Below, piece by piece: positions 16,670 through 26,989 of a DNA stretch of 64,000 nt; the first letter of the stretch is position 1; each line of letters begins with the position of its first letter. The position numbers and the translations under genes were made by a program. The DNA comes from Vibrio tasmaniensis. Lineage in GTDB: Bacteria; Pseudomonadota; Gammaproteobacteria; Enterobacterales; Vibrionaceae. The stretch lies in the NCBI RefSeq assembly GCF_024347635.1, contig NZ_AP025510.1, positions 1,922,001 to 1,986,000 of the forward strand, in the 5' to 3' direction. The notes beneath the pieces are model-generated. The model was not told where the DNA came from, searched no databases, and saw only the letters and a list, made by a program, of their open reading frames with translations.

Positions 16670-16701
16670 ATCTACCTCATTTTACGAAATTTGAACCTGA
16701 A

Positions 16702-16809
16702 ACATAACGCCTGCAATAAGGTGTGCCCCACTAAACAAGCAAAGCACACTAAACTCCATACCAAAACCGCCGAGTGTAACGCATCACCTTGGTTGCATTG
16801 TTATAGGGC
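16702..16809 (-). other. attC of cassette C1
   Basis: R' box acataacgcc (cut between 16707 and 16708) and R'' box gttatagggc (16800-16809), complementary to the cassette start TTATAGGGC at the attI junction. Inner arms are ataaggtgtg and cgcatcacctt. Confidence 0.9.
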
Positions 16810-16810
16810 G

Positions 16811-17548
16811 TTAACTAAGACGCATCTCAACAAGGTAAACGCATACATTTTTGTTCGAGTGTCCGGCTTTACCAACCACAAAGTTACTAGTGATTAACTG
16901 CCTTCCTACTTCATACAAAGTTGCGCCGCTCGAGAATAGAACTTCTTTTTCATGACCAAGGTTTGTACCTTTGTTTTTAAACACAAAAGCGTTTGTTGTT
17001 GGGTTATCAACTTTCATAACCATTAAATCTATCTGCCCTGCATCATGAGCTTTGCCAAGATGAAGGGCATTATTTAGGGCAATATTTGGGCATAAGCTAG
17101 TTGATAGCTGTCGTGTTGTGACAATTTTTTTATTGGTTCCATGTGTCCATAAGCCACCATGAAATAAATACTGACCATGACCTGGCTTAATATTTAGATT
17201 ATTGATTTGAGTATCAACCGCAACGGAGTCGAAGTTAGGGTACTTTTTTTGATAGCTGGACAAGGCAAGCGGCGTAGATGAAGGCATCGCGCCTTTCCAC
17301 GTGCTGTAGTGTGAACAAGAGTTCAAAGCGCCGTCAATATGATTATCAAATCCATTATCACCATAATAAATAACGGCATACTGCGCAGCAGTAAAAGCAT
17401 CAGAGACAGTATAAAGAAGCTGATCATTCGTCTCTAGCTCCATAACATTCGTTATTCTATAGTTTTCAATAGCCTCCTCTGTGGTTAATCGCCTTTTTGA
17501 CCATCGCTCATATGGCTGGTTAAATACGTCTACTATAGATAAATTCAT
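16811..17548 (-). CDS. Cassette C1: putative ADP-ribosyltransferase-fold protein
   Basis: A 245-residue protein, the attI-proximal cassette gene. Three blocks in the right order suggest the ADP-ribosyltransferase fold: GQYLFHGGLW (first strand, residue His or Arg in NAD binding), TTRQLSTSL (STS motif) and GHEKEVLFSSGATLYEV (ExE motif near the C-terminus followed by the typical VL..G..F.V strand). There is no signal peptide. AAGG lies seven bases before the start. Function as a toxin or effector is inference; no immunity or antitoxin gene is in the cassette. The stop codon directly abuts the attC. Confidence 0.6.
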   Translation of the reverse strand: MNLSIVDVFNQPYERWSKRRLTTEEAIENYRITNVMELETNDQLLYTVSDAFTAAQYAVIYYGDNGFDNHIDGALNSCSHYSTWKGAMPSSTPLALSSYQKKYPNFDSVAVDTQINNLNIKPGHGQYLFHGGLWTHGTNKKIVTTRQLSTSLCPNIALNNALHLGKAHDAGQIDLMVMKVDNPTTNAFVFKNKGTNLGHEKEVLFSSGATLYEVGRQLITSNFVVGKAGHSNKNVCVYLVEMRLS

Positions 17549-17589
17549 TTACTGACCTTCTCATTTGATAAATCTTGATTTGTTCGTGC

Positions 17590-17660
17590 CCTATAACAGT
17601 TCTTAGACAGAAAAATTCTGCATTTAAATATAGAATTATTCTGTCTAGTATCTTGATGAA
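17590..17660 (-). other. attI recombination site
   Basis: The junction between C1 and the integrase leader is ctataac (cut between 17596 and 17597). The cassette side is complementary to the C1 attC R'' box, which fixes the crossover. The attI side extends toward intI; its outer limit and any integrase-binding repeats are not defined. Confidence 0.8.
17605..17646. repeat. Inverted repeat beside attI
   Basis: agacagaaaaattct (17605-17619) and agaattattctgtct (17632-17646) pair at 14 of 15 positions around a 12-nt loop, eight bases from the attI crossover. Confidence 0.85.
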
Positions 17661-17780
17661 GTTAACCATACCCCGTTTTTATGAAAACTAACAGTAACTT
17701 AAGCACTACGAGCATCTGCTTGCATCCCAAAATACAGACTTTTTCTATATAGTATGAATTGATGTGCCAAACTGTAATTC

Positions 17781-17796
17781 ATGTATGTATAACCAG
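17781..17796 (+). promoter_or_regulatory. Possible LexA box upstream of intI
   Basis: atgt-atgtataa-ccag fits CTGT-N8-ACAG with one mismatch in each half and an AT-alternating centre. It ends 11 bp before the ATG. SOS control of intI through such a site is established in other vibrios. Confidence 0.45.
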
Positions 17797-17807
17797 TTAA
17801 AACTAAA

Positions 17808-18782
17808 ATGCAAAAATCACCATTTCTAGCGTATATACAAGAGTATATGTTGGCGAGGCACTATGCTCTTCGTACTACAAAGGCGTACATTTATTGGATT
17901 CACCAGTACATTCTTTATCATGATAAAAAGCATCCCAAAAGTTTGACTTCGAGGCATGTAGAAGACTTCCTCACGCACTTAGTTATTGATAAGAAATTAG
18001 CACAGAAAACACAAAGCCTCGCCCTCAATGCGCTGGTCTTTTTATACAAAGAGATCATTCAAGAACCCATAGAACTTGATATGCAGTTTCGCCGTTCAGA
18101 CAAATCTCGAAAGTTGCCAACGGTTATGACTCCAGAAGAAATTGGCAGGTTCTTTAACCACTGCTCTCCTAACTTCAAATTACCTTACCAATTAATGTAT
18201 GGGTCAGGCCTACGCTTGATGGAGTGTCTGCGCTTACGAATGCAAGACATCGACTATGACTATAAATCGGTGCGAGTGTGGCAAGGAAAAGGAGGAAAGA
18301 ACCGTATAGTGACAATAGCCCCCGAGCTTTTTCCCGCAATCAAGTTACAACAACAGAAATCCGCAGAATACCATCAGCAAGATATACATGATGAAGCTTT
18401 TTCTGGTGTATACCTGCCCGATTCTCTAGCTAAAAAATACCCGAGTGCAGAAAGAAGCTTAAATTGGCAATTTCTTTTCCCTTCTGCTCGTCTGGCACCC
18501 GATTTGAGAACCGGTGTATTGCGTAGGCATCATATTCATCCAACAGCGTTACAAAAACACATTAAAGTAGCGAGCCAAAAAGCCGACATTGAGAAAGACA
18601 TCTCCTGCCACACTTTGCGGCATTCATTTGCTACACATCTTCTTCAAAGCGGTGCAGATATTAGAACAGTTCAAGAACAACTGGGACACGCCGATCTAAA
18701 GACAACGCAAATATATACTCACATCATCGACAGAGGGGCCAACGGCGTTGTTAGTCCACTTTCAAAAATATTCGTTAAGTAA
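17808..18782 (+). CDS. intI: Integron integrase IntI
   Basis: A 324-residue tyrosine recombinase of the integron type, which recombines attI with folded single-stranded attC sites. Catalytic residues: Arg in YGSGLRLMECLRLR (near 135), HTLRHSFATHLL (His and Arg near 268-271), LGHADLKTTQ (His near 293) and the nucleophile in IYTHI (near 303). The IntI-specific insert is present between them (LNWQFLFPSARLAPD followed by RRHHIHPTALQKHI, about residues 220-260), which separates it from XerC/D and from the recombinase at 14019. The frame is complete with no internal stop, so the enzyme may be active. The leader has no strong ribosome binding site. It is transcribed away from the array. Confidence 0.96.
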   Translation: MQKSPFLAYIQEYMLARHYALRTTKAYIYWIHQYILYHDKKHPKSLTSRHVEDFLTHLVIDKKLAQKTQSLALNALVFLYKEIIQEPIELDMQFRRSDKSRKLPTVMTPEEIGRFFNHCSPNFKLPYQLMYGSGLRLMECLRLRMQDIDYDYKSVRVWQGKGGKNRIVTIAPELFPAIKLQQQKSAEYHQQDIHDEAFSGVYLPDSLAKKYPSAERSLNWQFLFPSARLAPDLRTGVLRRHHIHPTALQKHIKVASQKADIEKDISCHTLRHSFATHLLQSGADIRTVQEQLGHADLKTTQIYTHIIDRGANGVVSPLSKIFVK

Positions 18783-18959
18783 TTGTCGAGGAATCTCCGG
18801 TTCCGAGACTTTGTAAACTTAGCGGAGAATACCTCACTTACATACCTTTACTTACCGAATCATGAAACTTGTTAAATTAGATGCTGACTTTTACTTATCG
18901 CTCTAGCCGTAACTTCAGTGATGTTACGCGCCATCAATGATATCCATAAGGAAATGTAA

Positions 18960-20333
18960 ATGAAGCGAATTGAGCAACTACCAATGCCACCCACTTCTGG
19001 TGTTTTAGGACATGTGAGTTATTTAAAAAAGTCCAATGTTCATCAGCAAATGTTGTGTTGGATTAAAGAGTACGGTGCTCATTTTCGGTTAAAGCTAGGC
19101 ATGAAAGATGTACTTGTATTATCCGACGCAGCTCAAATCAAGTCCGTATTAAAGTCTCGACCTGATGAGTTTCGCCGCCTAAAGAATATAGAGAGTGTCT
19201 TTGATGAAGTCGGTCTTAATGGCATATTCTCTGCTGAAGAGGAACGTTGGAAGCATCAACGGAAACTAACAGAACCTATGTTTCAGCCAAGTCACCTGAA
19301 ATATTTTCACCCCCAGTTAAGCGTGATTACAGAACGTTTTGGAAAGCACCTTGAAATGCTCGCAGAATCAGGAGAAGTGGTCGAACTCGTAGCAGAGTTT
19401 AAAAAATACACGGTCGATGTGACATCGCTACTGGCCTTCGGCGAGGACTTTAACTCTATAGAACAAACGACGGTGCCACTAAGTAAAAGCTTACAAAACG
19501 TGTTTCCAGTAATAAATCAGCGCTGTAGCTCTCCCATTCCATTGTGGCGTTTTTTCAAAACAAGAAAAGACAAGCAGTTTGATGCCAGTTTGGAAGAGAT
19601 CGGGCATTTCGTTTATGGGTGTATTGAAACACAACGAGCACGTCTGGTTCGCGAACCAACCCTTAAAGATTCACCAGAAAACATGCTGCAAATCATGTTA
19701 TTGGAACAAGAACAAGATTCATCATTAACTGACCAAGATATTGTTGCCAATGCTATTACCCTTCTATTAGCGGGAGAAGATACCACAGCGAATACACTGG
19801 CTTGGATGGCGTTCTTAGTCAGCGGTAATCGTAGTAGTGAGTTGGCCTTACAAGATGAACTTGACGCCCTAGGGAAGAGAAAGGTCTTAGAATGGCCGCT
19901 TCCTCGAACACCTTATATGACAGCGGTGATGTATGAAGCGATGCGATTAAAGCCGGTAGCGCCACAACTTTATTTGGAACCCACACGAGACACGCAGATT
20001 GGTGACATCCAGGTAAAAAAAGGGACGCCAGTTTTTGTGATGCTACATGCGAATGGTTTTGACCCAGATTTATTTGAAGATCCAACAACGTTTAACCCGA
20101 ATCGTTGGATAGAAAAAGATGGCGCTTCGTTCTCTAACCTTCAGCCATTTGGTGGAGGAGCAAGGCTATGCCCTGGACGCTCATTGGCCATGATGGAAAT
20201 TAAACTCGCCTTTCATACATTGTTTAAAGAATTCAGCATCGAACCACAACAAGCCCCTGAAACTGTAGTTGAACAGTTTGCGTTCACGATGTCTCCCGTT
20301 GGGTTTAATGTGAAAATAACCAAGCGAAGCTAG
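18960..20333 (+). CDS. Cytochrome P450
   Basis: A 457-residue soluble haem monooxygenase. The I-helix oxygen-activation motif is LLAGEDTTANTLAW (near 268), the K-helix ExxR is YEAMRLKP (near 325), and the haem-binding loop is FGGGARLCPGR with the thiolate Cys near 404. There is no N-terminal membrane anchor. AAGGA lies seven bases upstream of the ATG. The substrate is not predictable, and no ferredoxin or reductase gene is adjacent, so electrons must come from elsewhere. It lies next to the integron but has no attC, so it is not a cassette; P450 genes are uncommon in vibrios, which makes acquisition plausible. Confidence 0.95.
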   Translation: MKRIEQLPMPPTSGVLGHVSYLKKSNVHQQMLCWIKEYGAHFRLKLGMKDVLVLSDAAQIKSVLKSRPDEFRRLKNIESVFDEVGLNGIFSAEEERWKHQRKLTEPMFQPSHLKYFHPQLSVITERFGKHLEMLAESGEVVELVAEFKKYTVDVTSLLAFGEDFNSIEQTTVPLSKSLQNVFPVINQRCSSPIPLWRFFKTRKDKQFDASLEEIGHFVYGCIETQRARLVREPTLKDSPENMLQIMLLEQEQDSSLTDQDIVANAITLLLAGEDTTANTLAWMAFLVSGNRSSELALQDELDALGKRKVLEWPLPRTPYMTAVMYEAMRLKPVAPQLYLEPTRDTQIGDIQVKKGTPVFVMLHANGFDPDLFEDPTTFNPNRWIEKDGASFSNLQPFGGGARLCPGRSLAMMEIKLAFHTLFKEFSIEPQQAPETVVEQFAFTMSPVGFNVKITKRS

Positions 20334-20380
20334 CTTACAAATAAAGGTATCCAGAACCAATAATAGAGAGCAGATAATAA

Positions 20381-20400
20381 AGAGCCGATATTTCGGCTCT
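20381..20400 (+). terminator. Terminator after the P450 gene
   Basis: A perfect 8-bp stem agagccga / tcggctct with loop tatt, 48 bp after the stop codon; the T tract is weak. Confidence 0.65.
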
Positions 20401-20495
20401 CTCGTCTATTGGGGCAAATATAAGTGAGACCCAAATGAGGAATTCAATATAATCAGAAACCAAGGCGAGCGTAGATGCAGCATACCAAGTGTCGT

Positions 20496-20891
20496 CTACT
20501 CGTATATTTTCCCATTATGCTTCAGCCAGCCATGAGCATGGTGATTCCGAGGATCTTTGTGAGTCCAGTGCATTACGCCACCTTTCTTGTTCCATTCATA
20601 CTCTCCATAAAATTCAACTCTATCGCCCTTTCTCAATCCCTGAATACGAGGAGCTAAATCAATATTATGTGCCACCAGCAAAGTTTGTCCGCTGTCGAGC
20701 CTTAAGATAAACTTCTGATGTCGAGAGCCTTTATTATCGTCTGGAAGCAATCGTGAAACTAAACCCGAGCCACGTACTTGAACATCACTTTGGTGATTTT
20801 GGTAAGCTTGCTTAAGTCGCGCATCATTGGCCTGAACATGGCTGACACCAAAGCAGAGCAATACCAAAAATAGAGTAATAAACTTTTTCAT
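20496..20891 (-). CDS. DUF3465 family exported protein
   Basis: A 131-residue protein with a Sec signal peptide (MKKFITLFLVLLCFGVSHVQA). The mature part is an OB-like small domain: VQVRGSGLVSRLLPDD, then GDRVEFYGEYEW and the family end GGVMHWTHKDPRNHHAHGWL. These match DUF3465 proteins, whose function is unknown. The start at 20891 has AGGA upstream, while the longer frame from 20915 has none. It is probably periplasmic. Confidence 0.85.
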   Translation of the reverse strand: MKKFITLFLVLLCFGVSHVQANDARLKQAYQNHQSDVQVRGSGLVSRLLPDDNKGSRHQKFILRLDSGQTLLVAHNIDLAPRIQGLRKGDRVEFYGEYEWNKKGGVMHWTHKDPRNHHAHGWLKHNGKIYE

Positions 20892-20958
20892 TTCTTTTAT
20901 TCCTTTCTTTTCCATACAGGGATATCCATTGAGGCTACAAAACTACGCAAGTATCAAT

Positions 20959-21261
20959 TTAACGATGCTTATACTGAGTTGGGCAATAACCTCTAGATAC
21001 ATCTGAACTACGAAGTTTTACGTGCTTGGTAGAGCGACCAGAAACGCGAGTACGCCACAACTTGAAACTGCCAAGCTTCAAACGACTGCGCATCAAGCGA
21101 ATCACCTCTGATTCATTTAAACCAAATTGCAGTTCTATTGCTTCAAACGGCGTTCTGTCTTCCCATGCCATTTCAATAATTCTTGATTCAGTCTCTTTAG
21201 ATAACATCATTACCTGCTCATCTTCAATTAAATGAACAGAAATACGTTCCATCTTACACAT
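20959..21261 (-). CDS. DUF2805/TIGR03643-like small protein
   Basis: A protein of up to 100 residues. The core RIIEMAWEDRTPFEAIELQF followed by GLNESEVIRLMRSRLKLGSFKLWR is a helix-turn-helix-like segment typical of this small family, whose role is unknown. The C-terminus is basic and may bind nucleic acid. Two later ATG codons (MERIS and MMLSK) are equally possible starts, because no upstream sequence is a convincing ribosome binding site. Confidence 0.75.
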   Translation of the reverse strand: MCKMERISVHLIEDEQVMMLSKETESRIIEMAWEDRTPFEAIELQFGLNESEVIRLMRSRLKLGSFKLWRTRVSGRSTKHVKLRSSDVSRGYCPTQYKHR

Positions 21262-21330
21262 TAGATCAAAGACTTATCACTTAAATTGAAGAACCCCAAC
21301 ATCCAAAAAGCAACGGCAGAATTACTAATC

Positions 21331-21410
21331 CATCAAGTCATCAAGTCATCAAGTCATCAAGTCATCAAGTCATCAAGTCATCAAGTCATCAAGTCATCAA
21401 GTCATCAAGT
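21331..21410. repeat. Tandem repeat, 10 x 8 bp (CATCAAGT)
   Basis: Ten perfect head-to-tail copies with no spacer, upstream of the DUF2805-like gene. The lack of unique spacers excludes a CRISPR array. Confidence 0.97.
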
Positions 21411-21767
21411 CAGTTTATGGCTAAAGATTAAAACAAGATACCGAAGATGCGACATCGCAATAACCTGAACCAATACAAAGTAATTTCGAAAAACGTAAAA
21501 CCACGAACCGCACTAGATCGATTTGTAACCACTTATTACATTGAATTTTTAAATAAATTTCTATCCGAACATTATACTGAACGGTGGTCACATTACGCCA
21601 TAATTATCATAAGTGATACAACCTCATTCCCTTTTATTCATTACATTTTGGAATGCCAAAATCATTCAATTGAACTCATCAACACAGCTTGTTAATTAAG
21701 CAATTGAACTCATAACGTAGACCCTGTACGCTTACACTATGCACACGGTTACTTAATGGAGATCAAG
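21411..21767. other. Intergenic region; no gene supported
   Basis: AT-rich stretch after the 8-bp repeat array. An 82-codon plus-strand frame (21447-21695) has no ribosome binding site or family features. The promoter of the small gene at 21768 should lie at the right end. Confidence 0.5.
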
Positions 21768-21959
21768 ATGAACGAACTACTGACAAGCGCCATGGAACAG
21801 AAACAACGAACAACAGTGACCAGTTTATTTGCAAGGAATGGATTTAAGATCGCAGCCACTGATTTTGATGATGTGACTTTTGAGCGTGAAAGCGTGTTGG
21901 TCAATGTTCGATTCGATGCATCTTCCAACGTTGAATCGATTTCGGTTCTAAACGACTAA
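21768..21959 (+). CDS. Small conserved-looking protein of unknown function
   Basis: A 63-residue protein (starts MNELLTSAMEQKQ). The ATG at 21768 has GGAG six bases upstream; the ATG at 21756 overlaps that site and is less likely. The product is a small alpha-beta protein with FARNGFKIAATDFDDVTFER and a VLVNVRFD strand. The gene is monocistronic with a strong hairpin after it, which supports a real transcript. Family not recognised. Confidence 0.65.
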   Translation: MNELLTSAMEQKQRTTVTSLFARNGFKIAATDFDDVTFERESVLVNVRFDASSNVESISVLND

Positions 21960-21983
21960 AGAGAGTCTCGATGACAAGCAGGT

Positions 21984-22025
21984 CGCTAAAATGATTGAAT
22001 GTCCAATATTAGAGTCATTTTAGCG
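21984..22025 (+). terminator. Hairpin after the small gene
   Basis: A perfect 11-bp stem cgctaaaatga / tcattttagcg around a 20-nt loop, flanked by further pairing (caagca / tgcttg). Confidence 0.6.
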
Positions 22026-22163
22026 TATCTTGCTTGCTGTCCTTTGCTACTTAATCCCCACCCTCTTCTTTTCCAAAAGCCACCGAGTGACAATTAGGCC
22101 AATAACTCGCAATTCCATGAGCTTGGCTTATATTTATTAATACCCTTTGAACAAAAATTCGAA

Positions 22164-22592
22164 ATGATGCCTATGTTCCTAAATCGGTTAATTTATGTCA
22201 GCACACTTTCCGAATGTTGTGATTCTAAAGCACTGGAAGAGATACTCACTATCTCACGAGACCACAACCGGCAGAGCCATCTAACAGGGCTTCTCAGCCA
22301 TAATCAAAAGTACTTTCTTCAATGTATTGAAGGCTCTAGGGATGCCGTTAACCATACCTACAATCACATCCTAAATGACAAGCGACACGAGAGAGTGACC
22401 ATACTGTATTTTAAGGAAATTGATAGTCGAGAGTTTGGAGATTGGTCGATGGGAGACATTCCACAGTCCTATTTAACCGAGCTGTTGAACTTACAGTTTT
22501 CTGCATCTGATCAATTTAACCCATACGAAATGTCTGGCGAAAGTGCTTATAAAATACTTTTAGAGTTAAAGAAAAATTTGCCGTCTGAGTGA
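22164..22592 (+). CDS. BLUF-domain blue-light receptor
   Basis: A 142-residue single-domain flavin photoreceptor. Hallmarks: LNRLIYVST with the key Tyr near residue 10, RDHNRQSHLTGLL with the flavin-binding Asn, KYFLQCIEG with the signalling Gln, DKRHERVTIL and FGDWSMGD with the Trp/Met pair. A tail of about 40 residues follows. BLUF proteins bind FAD and switch hydrogen bonding at the Tyr-Gln pair under blue light. There is no attached output domain and no neighbour in the same operon, so it probably acts by binding a partner. Start choice among ATGs at 22164 and 22173 is uncertain. Confidence 0.93.
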   Translation: MMPMFLNRLIYVSTLSECCDSKALEEILTISRDHNRQSHLTGLLSHNQKYFLQCIEGSRDAVNHTYNHILNDKRHERVTILYFKEIDSREFGDWSMGDIPQSYLTELLNLQFSASDQFNPYEMSGESAYKILLELKKNLPSE

Positions 22593-22612
22593 CCTGACTT
22601 CCAAACGGCAAA
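22577..22612 (+). terminator. Possible terminator overlapping the BLUF gene end
   Basis: An 8-bp stem tttgccgt / acggcaaa whose left arm lies in the last codons of the gene. Confidence 0.45.
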
Positions 22613-22634
22613 TCTTGAAATCTTGAAATCTTGA
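22611..22634. repeat. Tandem repeat, 3 x 8 bp (AATCTTGA)
   Basis: Three perfect copies between the BLUF gene and nrdF. Confidence 0.9.
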
Positions 22635-22673
22635 AACAGATGATGTCGTTTTGAAGTTAAATAATACGCTTCT

Positions 22674-22695
22674 AGCCCGAGCTCACGCTCGGGCT
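22674..22695 (-). terminator. Terminator of the nrdHIEF operon
   Basis: A perfect 8-bp GC-rich stem agcccgag / ctcgggct just after the nrdF stop codon. Confidence 0.6.
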
Positions 22696-22701
22696 ATTCG
22701 T

Positions 22702-25814
<3,113 letters not shown>

Positions 25815-25822
<8 letters not shown>

Positions 25823-26213
25823 GATGTTTCCAAAATTGTTCTAACCCATTTGTTACGATATCAATATCGCTCTGGGTTCCAGATAGTTCGAAACGATACA
25901 ACAGCGGCACATTGCACTTTTCAGCGACAATGGCACCTCCGCGAGCAAAAAGTGCTCCAAAGTTTCGATTTCCCGACGCAATCACACCTTTAATCAATGC
26001 TCGATTCTTCGGGTTATTCAATAGACTTATAACGGAGTTAGGCACAGCTCCTCGCCCCTCACCATCGGCATAAGTCGGGCATATGAGTACGAATGGTTGC
26101 TCAATCTCTAACGTCCTTTCATTGGCCTCAGTAGGAAGCCTGATCGCAGGTAATCCTAGCTGTTCGACAAACCGCTTCGTATTCCCAGAAGCGCTAGAGT
26201 AGTAAACAATCAT
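25815..26213 (-). CDS. nrdI: NrdI flavodoxin-like activator of NrdF
   Basis: A 132-residue flavodoxin-like protein. [19 protein letters not shown] is the FMN phosphate-binding loop, and [11 protein letters not shown] and [11 protein letters not shown] are characteristic NrdI segments. It supplies the oxidant that assembles the Mn-tyrosyl cofactor of NrdF. Its start overlaps the nrdH stop by one base. Confidence 0.96.
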
Positions 26214-26434
26214 TAGTCCAACGCGCTGATCATGTCAGGTCTAAAACCGGACCAGTGGCGATCATTGGCGACAACTACGGGTGCTTGTCGATAACCCATT
26301 GATTGAATTCTTTCCATTGCGATTTCGTCACACGTTAAATCAACGACGGTATGCTCAATACCTTTGCTCTGTAACGCCTTAACCGTTGCTGTGCATTGCA
26401 CACACTGTGGCTTGGAATAAACGATGACATCCAT
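26213..26434 (-). CDS. nrdH: NrdH glutaredoxin-like electron donor
   Basis: A 73-residue redoxin with the CVQC active site near the N-terminus (VIVYSKPQCVQCTATVKAL) and the C-terminal WSGFRPDMI that is specific to NrdH. It reduces NrdE. The ATG at 26434 has GAGG upstream. It is the first gene of the operon, downstream of a Fur-type box. Confidence 0.96.
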   Translation of the reverse strand: MDVIVYSKPQCVQCTATVKALQSKGIEHTVVDLTCDEIAMERIQSMGYRQAPVVVANDRHWSGFRPDMISALD

Positions 26435-26455
26435 ATTATACAACCTCAATTAAAT

Positions 26456-26474
26456 CTTAATGATAATCATTACT
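26456..26474 (-). promoter_or_regulatory. Fur box upstream of nrdHIEF
   Basis: The 19-mer around taatgataatcatta matches the Fur consensus at 15 of 19 positions with a perfect inner 15-mer. It lies 22 bp before the nrdH start, consistent with iron repression. Confidence 0.8.
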
Positions 26475-26565
26475 AAATATATTGGCACATATAGTATTTG
26501 GGATTTATATTTTGTCAACATATTGATCCTCAATCCAAAGACCATAAATAATACATGGTTGATAT

Positions 26566-26584
26566 GGAAATGATAATCAATATC
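26566..26584 (+). promoter_or_regulatory. Fur box upstream of sufABCDSE
   Basis: ggaaatgataatcaatatc matches the 19-bp Fur consensus at 16 positions, 35 bp before the sufA start. Confidence 0.8.
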
Positions 26585-26618
26585 ATCTAGTATCACTCGT
26601 CAAATAGGGAGCAGTAAG

Positions 26619-26987
26619 GTGAGTATTCCGAGTTCCGGTTCTAATGACATATCCATACATGATATGGAGTGGCAGGGTGTTACGTTAAGTGAAAGTGCCG
26701 CAAACAGAATTTCCCAGTTATCACATGGACAAAAGCACTTCCACCTCACGGTTAAGTCTTCTGGCTGTACAGGTTTTGCATATGAAGTGTCGCTGATCGA
26801 TTCGCCATCCGATGACGACATCAAGCACGAATCACATAGCGTTATTTTCTATATTTCGCTCAAAGCCCTACCTATGATCGATGGCACAGAGATCGACTTT
26901 GTGCGTCAGGGTTTAAACAGTAATTTTGTATACAATAATCCCAAAGTGAAGAACCTTTGTGGATGTGGCGAAAGTTTTGGAGTGTAA
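26619..26987 (+). CDS. sufA: SufA, A-type Fe-S carrier
   Basis: A 122-residue HesB/IscA-family protein with the three conserved Cys in [12 protein letters not shown] and [10 protein letters not shown]. It carries assembled clusters to target proteins. The start is a GTG with GGAG seven bases upstream. It opens a six-gene operon in the E. coli order sufABCDSE and lies divergent from nrdHIEF. The N-terminus is slightly longer than in IscA. Confidence 0.95.
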   Translation: MSIPSSGSNDISIHDMEWQGVTLSESAANRISQLSHGQKHFHLTVKSSGCTGFAYEVSLIDSPSDDDIKHESHSVIFYISLKALPMIDGTEIDFVRQGLNSNFVYNNPKVKNLCGCGESFGV

Positions 26988-26989
26988 CC

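Noticed and set aside
21331..21410. Direct repeats as a CRISPR array
   Set aside because: Units are 8 bp and contiguous with no spacers; same reasoning for 63393-63462 and 43821-43862.
21447..21695. 82-codon ORF after the 8-bp repeat
   Set aside because: No ribosome binding site; composition is like non-coding AT-rich DNA.
26484..26499. NrdR-like box upstream of nrdH
   Set aside because: The palindrome has wrong spacing against the NrdR consensus and no second box was found.
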